Positions 50,101 through 56,994 of a stretch of DNA of 64,000 bases are shown here, one piece after another; the stretch's first letter is position 1, and the number at the start of each line of letters is the position of its first letter. This DNA is from Pseudomonas sp. PDM18. Lineage in GTDB: Bacteria > Pseudomonadota > Gammaproteobacteria > Pseudomonadales > Pseudomonadaceae. The stretch lies in NCBI RefSeq assembly GCF_014852585.1, contig NZ_JACVBX010000001.1:434001-498000 (forward strand). Direction: 5' to 3'. Both the position numbers and the translations under genes were made by a program. The notes under the pieces are model-generated. The model made no database searches, was not told the origin of the DNA, and was given only the letters and a program-made list of their open reading frames with translations.

Positions 50101-50671
50101 CAGCCACCAGACCCGCGCCGAAAAAGGTCTGGGCCTCGGCCTGGCGATTGCCGACCGGCTGTGCAAGGTGCTCGGCCACCGCCTGGAAGTTCGCTCCTGG
50201 CCAGGCAAGGGCAGCGTGTTCAGTGTCAGCGTGCCGCTGGCGCGCCAGCCGGCCCCGGCGCCGCTCAACGGGCACAAGGTGGAAACCCCGGAACAGCTCA
50301 ACGGCGCGCAGGTGCTTTGCGTCGACAACGAAGACAGCATCCTCACCGGCATGAACAGCCTGCTGACCCGCTGGGGGTGCCGTGTGCTCACCGCGCGCAG
50401 CCGCGAAGAATGCCAGGCGCTGCTGGACGAGGATGCGCGCCCGCAACTGGCGCTGATCGACTACCACCTGGACGACGGTGAACTGGGCACCGACCTCATG
50501 GCCTGGCTGCGCACCCGTTTGGGCGAGCCGGTGCCGGGCGTGGTCATCAGCGCGGATGCACGCCCGGAACTGGTGGCGCAAATTCACGCGGCCGGATTGG
50601 ATTTCCTGCCCAAGCCGGTGAAGCCGGCGGCGCTGCGGGCGCTGTTGAGTCGGCATTTGAGCCTGAGATAA
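47195..50671 (+). CDS. Hybrid sensor histidine kinase with sodium:solute symporter domain
   Basis: Multi-domain inner-membrane protein of 1158 residues. Residues about 5-515 form a 13-helix sodium:solute symporter-like module, as in CbrA. A PAS domain occupies about 635-755 and a coiled coil 755-790. The HisKA phospho-acceptor is His807 in AAVSHDLMQPLNAARL, and HATPase follows at about 905-1015 (N-box NFLTNAFRY, G-boxes DHGPGIPPDKL and GLGLGLAIA). A C-terminal receiver domain (about 1040-1155) has Asp1089 in ALIDYHLDD and Lys1140 in FLPKPVKP. It may sense or transport a nutrient and relay phosphate to an unlinked partner; no response regulator gene is adjacent. Confidence 0.92.
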   Translation: MSLSSGLIATVALLYMAVLFAIAFYGDRRRAPLSPRVRAWVYSLSLAVYCTSWTFFGAVGQAADQLWSFLPIYVGPVLLMLFAPWVLQKMIMISKQENITSIADFIAARYGKSQALAVVVALICVVCVLPYIALQLKGIVLGVNLLIGAGPDSTGIRAQDTALIVSLILALFTIVFGTRNLDVTEHHRGMVLAIAFESLVKLTAFIAVGIFVTYGLYDGFGDLVDQARVAPQLNEYWKETVHWPAMLLQTGVAMTAIMCLPRQFHVLVVENIEPRDLNLARWVFPIYLVLAALFVVPIALAGQMHLPAGVMPDSFVISLPLAEAHPALALLAFIGGASAATGMVIVASVALSTMVSNDMLLPWLLRRKGEAEQPFEVFRHWLLTVRRVSIALILLLAYVSYRLLGSTASLATIGQIAFAAIAQLGPAMIGALYWKQANRRGVFAGLAAGSLLWAYTLVLPVVAKGLGWPLQAFPGLAWLAGRPFGLSIEPLTLGVLLSLIGNFALFGLVSVFSRTRVSEHWQASRFIGQEISQKLSSRSMLAVQLEDLLMLAARFVGEERARQSFIRFAYRQGKGFTPSQNANDEWIAHTERLLAGVLGASSARAVVKAAIEGREMQVEDVVKIADEASEVLQFNRALLQGAIENITQGISVVDQSLRLVAWNHRYIELFEYPDGLIYVGRPIADIIRYNAERGLCGPGDPDLHVAKRLYWMRQGTPHTSERLFPNGRVIELIGNPMPGGGFVMSFTDITNYRDAEQGLKDANESLEQRVQERTFELSQLNQALTEAKGTAEAANQSKSRFLAAVSHDLMQPLNAARLFSAALAHQEKLPEEATELVRHLDSSLRSAEDLITDLLDISRLEGGRVSADVTAFPLSNLYDTLGVEFRVLAQEHGIDFHVRGSKLRVESDIKLLRRVLQNFLTNAFRYAKGHVLLGVRREAGHLRLEVWDHGPGIPPDKLQVIFEEFKRLDSHQTRAEKGLGLGLAIADRLCKVLGHRLEVRSWPGKGSVFSVSVPLARQPAPAPLNGHKVETPEQLNGAQVLCVDNEDSILTGMNSLLTRWGCRVLTARSREECQALLDEDARPQLALIDYHLDDGELGTDLMAWLRTRLGEPVPGVVISADARPELVAQIHAAGLDFLPKPVKPAALRALLSRHLSLR

Positions 50672-50702
50672 GTCGCCAAGCCGAGCTTTGGCAGCGGCGG
50701 CG

Positions 50703-50772
50703 GTTCGCGAGCAAGCTCGCTCCTACAGGTGCGGCATACGCGCTCTTCGTAGGAGCGAGCTTGCTCGCGAAC
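50703..50772. repeat. REPIN: two inverted REP units
   Basis: One unit ending ...AAGCTCGCTCCTAC (50703-50726) and its exact inverse starting GTAGGAGCGAGCTTG (50749-50772), 22 bases apart. Both are 24 bases long and mutually complementary, forming a large hairpin after the kinase gene. Compare 16010-16087. Confidence 0.93.
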
Positions 50773-50800
50773 CTACCCAGCGCCATCAGCAAGCCCCTCC

Positions 50801-51259
50801 TCAAGCCACCCGTCCCCGCCACTGCAACAACACCACCCCGGCAATGATCAGCCCGACCGCCAGCAGGCCCTCGACCGACAACCGCCGCACCGGGAATCCA
50901 GCCCAGCCGAACTGGTCGCACAACGCCGACATCAGCATTTGCCCCGCCACTACACAGGCGAGGAAGGTGGCCGCACCCAGCTGAGGCGCCAGCATTACCG
51001 CGACGGTCAGGTAGGCCGCGCCGAACAGCCCGCCCAGCCACCCCCACCACGGCGTTGTGGCGATGCCGGCTGCCGGCGGAAGCGGCACGCGAAAGGCCAG
51101 CAGCGCGATGATCACCGCCGCCAGACTCACGCCCAGGGAAGTCAGGCTGGCACTCAGCGGATGGCCCAGCTGGCGGCCGAGCAGCGAGTTGCTGCCGGCC
51201 TGCAGGGCGACCAGGCCGCCCACCCCAATGGCGGGCAACAGCAGAAGCAATTTCGACAT
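50801..51259 (-). CDS. DMT-type (DUF606/YdcZ) transporter
   Basis: Inner-membrane protein of 152 residues with five hydrophobic helices, of the DUF606 branch of the drug/metabolite transporter superfamily: LLLLPAIGVGGLVALQAGSNSLLGRQLGHPLSASLTSLG at the start, then WWGWLGGLFGAAYLTVAVMLAPQLGAATFLACVVAGQML and SALCDQFGW. DUF606 proteins usually pair or dimerise. The start is the ATG at 51259 with a GGAGAA site. It is divergent from a LysR regulator, which may control it. Confidence 0.88.
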   Translation of the reverse strand: MSKLLLLLPAIGVGGLVALQAGSNSLLGRQLGHPLSASLTSLGVSLAAVIIALLAFRVPLPPAAGIATTPWWGWLGGLFGAAYLTVAVMLAPQLGAATFLACVVAGQMLMSALCDQFGWAGFPVRRLSVEGLLAVGLIIAGVVLLQWRGRVA

Positions 51260-51342
51260 CGAGGGTTCTCCATGGCTTGTCGATAGGCGCCAGCTTCTGC
51301 TATCCATCCAGCGCATGGAAATGAATGATCGGTACAGCACAG

Positions 51343-52257
51343 ATGCACTCAATTCATGACTTGCGCCGCATCGACCTCAACCTGCTGGTGATCCTCGATG
51401 CCCTGCTGGACGAGCGCCACGTCTCCCGCGCGGCCGAGCGGCTGGCGATGACCCAGCCGGCGGTGAGCCATGCGCTCAATCGTCTGCGTGACCTGCTCGA
51501 CGACCCGCTGCTGGTGCGCGCCGGCAACCAGATGCAGCTGACCCGCCGCGCCTTCGAACTGGCCGGGCCACTGCGTGAAGTCCTTGGCGGCGTCCGCCGG
51601 CTGGTACTGGGCGACGATTTCGACCCGACCAGCGCCGAGCTGGAATTGCGCCTGGGCATGTCCGACTACGGCGCCTGGGTGGTGCTGCCGGCCCTGCTAC
51701 CGCTCCTGCGCCGCGAAGCGCCGGGCATTCACCTGGACGTGCGCCAGGCCTCGCGTGTGGGTATGGCCGAGCAGGTGGCGAGCGGCGAGCTGGATGGCGC
51801 GCTGGGGGTCTTCCCGATGTTGCGCGAAGGACTGCGGATGCAGCAGTTGTTCGAGGAACGCTTCGTCTGCCTGTGCTCAAGGGAAACCCTGGGCGCAAGA
51901 CAGCGCCTGGACCTGGACGACTACCTCGCCGCCCCGCACCTGCGGGTAGCCCTGCAGCAGAGCCCGGCGGAAGAGATCGACAGTCACCTGGAAAAACTCG
52001 GCCGGCGCCGTCAGGTAGCCGCCACCGTGCCGCACTTCAGCGTCGCACCCAGCCTGCTGGCGGGCACCGATCTGGTCCTGACGATTGCCGCGCGGATGCT
52101 TCCGGACGATCTCGAAAGCCATGGCCTGACCAGCTTCGAACCGCCACTGAAACTGGCGCCTTTCGACTTCGTGCAGATCTGGTCGGATACCAGCGAGGAC
52201 GAACCCGCGCGGCGCTGGCTACGGGGAAAACTGGCCGAGGTGGCCGGCCGGACCTGA
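51343..52257 (+). CDS. LysR-family transcriptional regulator
   Basis: Regulator of 304 residues. The winged HTH at residues 1-65 includes LRRIDLNLLVILDALLDERHVSRAAERLAMTQPAVSHALNRLRDLLDDPLLVR. The effector domain (about 90-300) includes LRLGMSDYGAWVVLPALLPLLRREAPGIHLDVRQAS. I chose the ATG at 51343 (MHSIHDLRRIDLN); an ATG at 51325 would add MIGTAQ. It is divergent from the DMT transporter gene, whose promoter overlaps this region, a typical LysR target arrangement. Confidence 0.9.
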   Translation: MHSIHDLRRIDLNLLVILDALLDERHVSRAAERLAMTQPAVSHALNRLRDLLDDPLLVRAGNQMQLTRRAFELAGPLREVLGGVRRLVLGDDFDPTSAELELRLGMSDYGAWVVLPALLPLLRREAPGIHLDVRQASRVGMAEQVASGELDGALGVFPMLREGLRMQQLFEERFVCLCSRETLGARQRLDLDDYLAAPHLRVALQQSPAEEIDSHLEKLGRRRQVAATVPHFSVAPSLLAGTDLVLTIAARMLPDDLESHGLTSFEPPLKLAPFDFVQIWSDTSEDEPARRWLRGKLAEVAGRT

Positions 52258-52261
52258 GCCA

Positions 52262-53080
52262 CTACTCCGGCGTTTCCAGCCGGCGGAGGATCTCCCCGAC
52301 ACGCTCGCCGAGCATCTCGTTGGCCGAGCGCTTCAGGCCGCGCGCCAGCTCCACCAGTACCACCTGCTCGGCTACCGGCCGCAGGCGCTGGAAGACTTCG
52401 GCGAGACGCTCGAGATCCGCCGCGCCGGGCAGTAGGTCGGCGCCTGGCTTGTCCACCAGATGGGTCACCACCAGCCGCACGATGCCGGCGGCCAGGTGTT
52501 CGGTGTCGGTGCGCAATACCGCCAGATGATCCAGCAGTGCCGCCAGCGGAATACCGGCGCGGTACAGCTCGACGCCGGCATTGAACAGGCGCGGGCTGGG
52601 AATGCTGATGCGCTCGCCATCGAATGCCAGCAAGCCCTGCGACAGCGCCTGGTCGATCACCGCGTCATTGAGCTCATCGCCGAAGAGTGTCTGCAGGTCG
52701 CTGAACTCGATGCTGCCGGGGGACTCCAGGTTCCACGGCCCGACGATAGCTTCGTCGAGGCCGAGCACGTGGTCCAGGTCGTGGCCATGCTCCCAGCTCT
52801 GCAGCAGCTCCTTGATATTGGCGATGTTGTAGCCGCGCTCCAGCAGGCGGTTGATCAGCCGCAGCCGGCGCAGGTGGCTGGCGAAATACACCCCGGCGCG
52901 GCCACGGCGCTCGGGCGGCGGCAGCAGGCCACGATCCTGGTACGCGCGCAGGTTGCGCACCGTGGTGCCGCCCTCGCGGGCCAGCTCATCCACCGTGTAT
53001 TCGCGCTCGTCCTCCACCGCGGAAGGCGCGTCGTCCGGGCGTTGCAGCAGGCGCTGCAGAAGATTCAGGGGTGTGCTCAT
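52262..53080 (-). CDS. MerR-family transcriptional regulator
   Basis: Regulator of 272 residues. The MerR winged helix is EYTVDELAREGGTTVRNLRAYQDRGLLPPPERRGRAGVYFASHLRRLRLINRLLERGYNIANIKELL (about residues 28-95). An additional C-terminal domain of some 165 residues includes SPGSIEFSDLQTLFGDELNDAVIDQALSQGLLAF and probably senses an organic ligand. MerR members of this length often regulate catabolic or stress pathways. It is divergent from the operon at 53353-58341, and a 26-bp palindrome lies in between. The start ATG is at 53080. Confidence 0.88.
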   Translation of the reverse strand: MSTPLNLLQRLLQRPDDAPSAVEDEREYTVDELAREGGTTVRNLRAYQDRGLLPPPERRGRAGVYFASHLRRLRLINRLLERGYNIANIKELLQSWEHGHDLDHVLGLDEAIVGPWNLESPGSIEFSDLQTLFGDELNDAVIDQALSQGLLAFDGERISIPSPRLFNAGVELYRAGIPLAALLDHLAVLRTDTEHLAAGIVRLVVTHLVDKPGADLLPGAADLERLAEVFQRLRPVAEQVVLVELARGLKRSANEMLGERVGEILRRLETPE

Positions 53081-53301
53081 GGCGCGGATGATAGTCACCG
53101 TTGCGCCCTCAGAACAATCGAAAGCACTAGTCCCAAAGTGACCCGCCGCACAGCCCGGCAGCCCAACCAAAGACGGGAACTGCGCCCGCTGCAAATCCCA
53201 CTCCCCTCTACAACCCGCGCCGCCAGCGGCTCCACGCCGCGGTAACACTCAGGGACCGACGCGCACAGCGTGGCGCAACGCCCGCTGATGGGTCAGCATC
53301 G

Positions 53302-53327
53302 ATCGTGACATTGTTCAATGTCACGAT
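53302..53327. promoter_or_regulatory. Perfect 26-bp palindrome, candidate MerR operator
   Basis: ATCGTGACATTG (53302-53313), TT, CAATGTCACGAT (53316-53327). The 12-base arms are exact inverse complements. It lies 25 bases before the M24-type gene and overlaps a possible promoter (GTGACA at 53305-53310 and AACAAT at 53328-53333, spacing 17). MerR proteins act on such spacer-embedded palindromes. Confidence 0.7.
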
Positions 53328-53352
53328 AACAATAACCAGCCTGGAGAAAGTC

Positions 53353-54237
53353 ATGTCCCAAGGCGCCTGGGTGCCCACCCAAGAAGACCTGCGGCACTTC
53401 CGCGAGACTCAGCAACTGGCCTACCGCTGCTGCGAAACCATTGCCGGCGAACTGCGCCCAGGCATCAGCGAACGCGAGACCGCCGCCCTGATGAAGACCT
53501 GGCTGCTCGATCACGGCGTGCGCGACTGGTTCCACCAGCCCTTTGCCTGGTTCGGCCCGCGCACCTCGTTCAAGGGCTTCGACGGCCTGCGCCACCTGGG
53601 CGGCTTCAACCTGGCCTTCTACCCCGGCAAGCAGCGTCTGGAGGAAGGCATGCCCTTCATCCTCGACTGCGCGCCGACCCTGGGCGCCTACACCGCCGAC
53701 GTCGGCTACTCCGGCGCGCTGGGCCACAACCTGCTGGTGGAGCGCCTGATGGACGACCTGCTGGCGCACCGCAACCTGATCGTCGAACAGGTGCGCCAGC
53801 GCCTGCCGCTGGCCGAAGTCAGCCAGTCGGTCGACCGCCTCTGCCAGCGCCAGGGCACTCTGCCGCGGCACAAGGCCTACCCCTTCGAAGTGCTGGCCCA
53901 CCGCGTGGAGAAACTCGGCGCGCGGGACAGCGGCCCTTCGCTGGCGCGCTTCGGCGTACGCAACATCGCCACGCTGATGAAGAACGCCCTGATCACCGGC
54001 CGCCGCGAAGGCTGGTCGCCGCTGTGGTCGAGCAATGACCGCTCGCAACACGCCCCGACGCCCGGCCTATGGGCCGTCGAGCCACACCTGGGGCTGCGCG
54101 GCGTGGGCGCCAAGTTCGAGGAGCTGCTGGTGGTCACCGACGACGATGCCTACTGGCTGGACGACGACCTGCCCCACGTGCGCCGCTGGATCGCCCGCGG
54201 CCTGATCAGCGCCCCGGCGCGGCGGGAGGTGGCATGA
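53353..54237 (+). CDS. M24-family (methionine/Xaa-Pro aminopeptidase-like) protein
   Basis: Protein of 294 residues with the pita-bread fold of M24 metallohydrolases. Metal-binding Asp residues are in PFILDCAPTLGAYTADVGYSG, and late Glu residues in WAVEPHLGLRGVGAKFEELLVV. The expected His is in GTLPRHKAYPFEVLAHRVE. It may be a metal-dependent hydrolase or creatinase-like rather than a true peptidase. The ATG at 53353 is used because the frame upstream runs through the palindrome. It is gene 1 of the operon; the next gene overlaps by four bases. Confidence 0.83.
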   Translation: MSQGAWVPTQEDLRHFRETQQLAYRCCETIAGELRPGISERETAALMKTWLLDHGVRDWFHQPFAWFGPRTSFKGFDGLRHLGGFNLAFYPGKQRLEEGMPFILDCAPTLGAYTADVGYSGALGHNLLVERLMDDLLAHRNLIVEQVRQRLPLAEVSQSVDRLCQRQGTLPRHKAYPFEVLAHRVEKLGARDSGPSLARFGVRNIATLMKNALITGRREGWSPLWSSNDRSQHAPTPGLWAVEPHLGLRGVGAKFEELLVVTDDDAYWLDDDLPHVRRWIARGLISAPARREVA

Positions 54238-56006
54238 ACGCGATGCTGGAGAGCGCGCTGCCGACGCCCGAACGCCTGGAGGTGCAGTCCGGCAACGTGC
54301 GCCTGGCCGTTTGGCGTTGGGGTGAACCGCACCTGCCGATGGTGCTGTTCGTCCACGGCTACCCGGACAACCATGAAGTCTGGCTGCCGCTGATCCGCCG
54401 GCTGTCCGGGCGCTACCAGTTGGTCGCCTACGATGTGCGTGGCGCCGGCGAATCGGACAAGCCGCGCAAGACCCGCGACTATCGCCTGGAGCTGCTCAGC
54501 CAGGACCTCAAGGCTGTGCTCGATGCGGTCAGCCCGCAGCGCGCGGTGCACCTGGTGGCTCACGACTGGGGCTCGATCCAGACCTGGGAAAGCGTCACCG
54601 ATCCGCAACTGCGCGCCCGCATCGCCTCCTACACCAGCGTCTCCGGCCCCTGCCTGGACCACGTCGGCTTCTGGATGCGCGACCGCCTGCGCCGTAAGAC
54701 GCCACGCGCGTTGCTGCAGATGATCAGCCAGCTGCTGCACTCCTGGTACATCTACTATTTCCACCTGCCGCTGCTGCCGTCGCTGTCGTGGCGCTTCGGC
54801 GCGGCGAAGGCCTGGCCGCAGTACCTGCGCAAGGTCGAAGGCATCCGCAACCCGGCACGCAACCCGCACCAGGCCAGCGACGGCGAGCACGGCGTGAAGC
54901 TCTACCGGGCCAACTTCATCACCTCGATCTTCAAGCCCCGCAAGCGCCATACCGAAGTGCCGGTGCAACTCATCGTGCCGACGCAAGACCGCTACGTCGG
55001 CCAGCAACTGTTCCAGCAACTCTCGCTGTGGGCACCGCGCCTGTGGCGGCGCGACGTCACCGCCGGGCACTGGCAATTGCTTGCCGAACCGACCCGCCTG
55101 GGCACCTGGATCGACGAGTTCGTCAGCCATATCGAAGGCGGCGAAGCCACGCCGGAACTGCAGCGCGCCGCGCTGAAGCCCGGCACCGGTCCGTTCGCCG
55201 GCAAGCTGGTGGTGGTCACCGGCGGGGGCGGCGGCATCGGTCGTTCGACCCTGCTGAGCTTCGCCGAACGCGGCGCCAGCGTGCTGGCCGCGGACATCGA
55301 CCCGGCCGCCGCCGAGCGCAGCGCCGAACTGGCCCGCGCGGTGGGGGCCAACGCCTACAGCTATTGCGTGGACGTGGGCGACAGCGCCGCCATGGAGCGC
55401 TTCGCCCAGTGGGTGAAGAGCAGCCTCGGCGTGCCCGACGTGGTAGTCAGCAATGCCGGCATCGGCATGGCCGGGCCAATGCTCAAGACCACTCCAGAGG
55501 AATGGGAGCGCCTGCTGCGCATCAACCTGTGGAGCGTGATCGACGGCTGCCGGCTTTTCGGCAAGCAGATGGTCGAGAGCGGCAAGCCGGGGCACCTGGT
55601 CAACGTCGCCTCCGGCGTGGCCTTCGCGCCGTCGCGCAACTACCCGGCCTACGCCACCAGCAAGGCGGCGGTGCTGATGCTCAGCGAGTGCCTGCGCGCC
55701 GAACTGGCAGGCAATGGCATCGGCGTCAGCGCGGCGTGCCCGGGCTTCGTCGATACCGGCATTGTCCAGGCCACGCGCTTCGCCGGCCTGGATGACGAAC
55801 AACAGGCGAAACACCGCGCGAAGGTACAGCGCTTCTACCGTCGGCGCCGGCTCAGCCCGGACACCGTTGGAGAACGCATCACCCGCGCGGTGGAACGCAA
55901 CCAGCCGGTGGTGAAGGTTGGCAGCGAAGTGCACCTGGGCGCCCTGCAATGGCGCTTCATGCCCTGGCTGTCGCGCCTGTTCGCCCGCCTCAACCTGACT
56001 GCCTGA
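54234..56006 (+). CDS. Alpha/beta hydrolase-SDR fusion (EphD-like)
   Basis: Bifunctional protein of 590 residues. The N-terminal half (about residues 1-305) is an alpha/beta hydrolase with the oxyanion text FVHGYPDNHEVW and an Asp nucleophile in HLVAHDWGSIQTW, which is the epoxide-hydrolase type. The C-terminal half (about 318-590) is an SDR with KLVVVTGGGGGIGRS, SNAGIGMAGP and the catalytic YATSK in SRNYPAYATSKAAVLML. The order and total length match mycobacterial EphD, which acts on lipid epoxides. It could open an epoxide and oxidise the product. Gene 2 of the operon, overlapping gene 1 by ATGA. Confidence 0.87.
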   Translation: MNAMLESALPTPERLEVQSGNVRLAVWRWGEPHLPMVLFVHGYPDNHEVWLPLIRRLSGRYQLVAYDVRGAGESDKPRKTRDYRLELLSQDLKAVLDAVSPQRAVHLVAHDWGSIQTWESVTDPQLRARIASYTSVSGPCLDHVGFWMRDRLRRKTPRALLQMISQLLHSWYIYYFHLPLLPSLSWRFGAAKAWPQYLRKVEGIRNPARNPHQASDGEHGVKLYRANFITSIFKPRKRHTEVPVQLIVPTQDRYVGQQLFQQLSLWAPRLWRRDVTAGHWQLLAEPTRLGTWIDEFVSHIEGGEATPELQRAALKPGTGPFAGKLVVVTGGGGGIGRSTLLSFAERGASVLAADIDPAAAERSAELARAVGANAYSYCVDVGDSAAMERFAQWVKSSLGVPDVVVSNAGIGMAGPMLKTTPEEWERLLRINLWSVIDGCRLFGKQMVESGKPGHLVNVASGVAFAPSRNYPAYATSKAAVLMLSECLRAELAGNGIGVSAACPGFVDTGIVQATRFAGLDDEQQAKHRAKVQRFYRRRRLSPDTVGERITRAVERNQPVVKVGSEVHLGALQWRFMPWLSRLFARLNLTA

Positions 56007-56014
56007 GAATCCCC

Positions 56015-56905
56015 ATGAACGACCATCATCACAAGCTGGTGCAACGCAAGGTGCAGTTCGACTACAGCGACTCGCCACTGCACTGGATTCCCGGCGAGGC
56101 CGAGGCGTCCCACACGATCAACGTCATCCACATGATGCTGCCGGCCGGCGAGTTGTGGTTCTGCCGGCTGTACAACAAGGCCCTGCCCTTCGTGAAGGAA
56201 GGCAACCTGCGTGATGACGTGCAGGGATTCATCCGCCAGGAAGCGATGCACGCCCGCGCCCACAGCGGCGCGCTGGAGCGTTACCTGAGCCATCACGGTA
56301 TCGACTCGACGCGCTACCTCAAGGTCATGGACTACCTCTTCGAACAGTTGCTCAGCGATACGCCGCTGGGCTTCACCCTGTTCAACCGCAACGCCTGGCT
56401 CAGGCGCTGGTGGATCGGCCAGCGCTGCGCCATCGTCGCGGCGGTGGAGCACTTCACCTGCGTGCTCGGCAAGTGGATCCTGGAGGCCGATGCGCTGGAC
56501 CGCGCCAAGGCCGATCCGGTACTGCTGGACCTGTTCCGCTGGCACGGCGCCGAAGAGGTGGAGCACCGTAACGTCGCCCACGACCTGCACGTGCACCTGG
56601 GTGGCACCTTCGTCAGCCGCCAGCTGTGGATGTTCGTGGTCTGGCCACTGATCATCTACTTGTTCGCCTTCGGCACCCGCACCCTGTCGCGCCAGGACCC
56701 GAGCATCGCCCGACCGCGTTCCTTCGCCGCCATCTGGCGCGACGGTTCGCGCAACGGCGTGCTGCCGAAGATCAGTTCGGTGGCCACCAGCTTCCTGCGC
56801 TACTTCAAGCCCTGGTACCACCCCGACCACGAGGCCAATACCCAGGAAGCGCTGGACTATCTGGCCCGTTCGCCGGCCGCCAGCCGGGCCGCGCGCGCAT
56901 CCTGA
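56015..56905 (+). CDS. PF10118-type predicted metal-dependent hydrolase
   Basis: Protein of 296 residues with a helical metal-binding domain: VQGFIRQEAMHARAHSGALERYLSHHGID (Glu and His pair), then AAVEHFTCVLGKWIL and FRWHGAEEVEHRNVAHDLHVHLGG (Glu-Glu-x-x-His). These E-x-x-H motifs on four helices look like a diiron centre. One hydrophobic helix (LWMFVVWPLIIYLFAFG) suggests membrane attachment. Such proteins are annotated as predicted metal-dependent hydrolases; a diiron oxygenase-like role is also possible. Gene 3 of the operon, nine bases after gene 2. Confidence 0.83.
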   Translation: MNDHHHKLVQRKVQFDYSDSPLHWIPGEAEASHTINVIHMMLPAGELWFCRLYNKALPFVKEGNLRDDVQGFIRQEAMHARAHSGALERYLSHHGIDSTRYLKVMDYLFEQLLSDTPLGFTLFNRNAWLRRWWIGQRCAIVAAVEHFTCVLGKWILEADALDRAKADPVLLDLFRWHGAEEVEHRNVAHDLHVHLGGTFVSRQLWMFVVWPLIIYLFAFGTRTLSRQDPSIARPRSFAAIWRDGSRNGVLPKISSVATSFLRYFKPWYHPDHEANTQEALDYLARSPAASRAARAS

Positions 56906-56994
56906 AGGCCTGTCGGCGCGCCCGCGCAGTGGATGCGCGGCGCACGGCAATCGCATACTGCGGCATCCGTTACTCGATTCAGGGACGCCGCCGT

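Noticed and set aside
46364..50656. A 1430-codon open frame on the minus strand through the GNAT gene and antisense to the symporter-kinase
   Set aside because: Only its C-terminal 189 residues are a recognised protein. The rest is His/Gln/Arg/Val-rich text without domains, as expected for the antisense frame of a high-GC gene.
54150..56078. 642-codon frame antisense to the EphD-like fusion
   Set aside because: Low-complexity His/Ala/Gln text. The plus strand has two clear enzyme domains.
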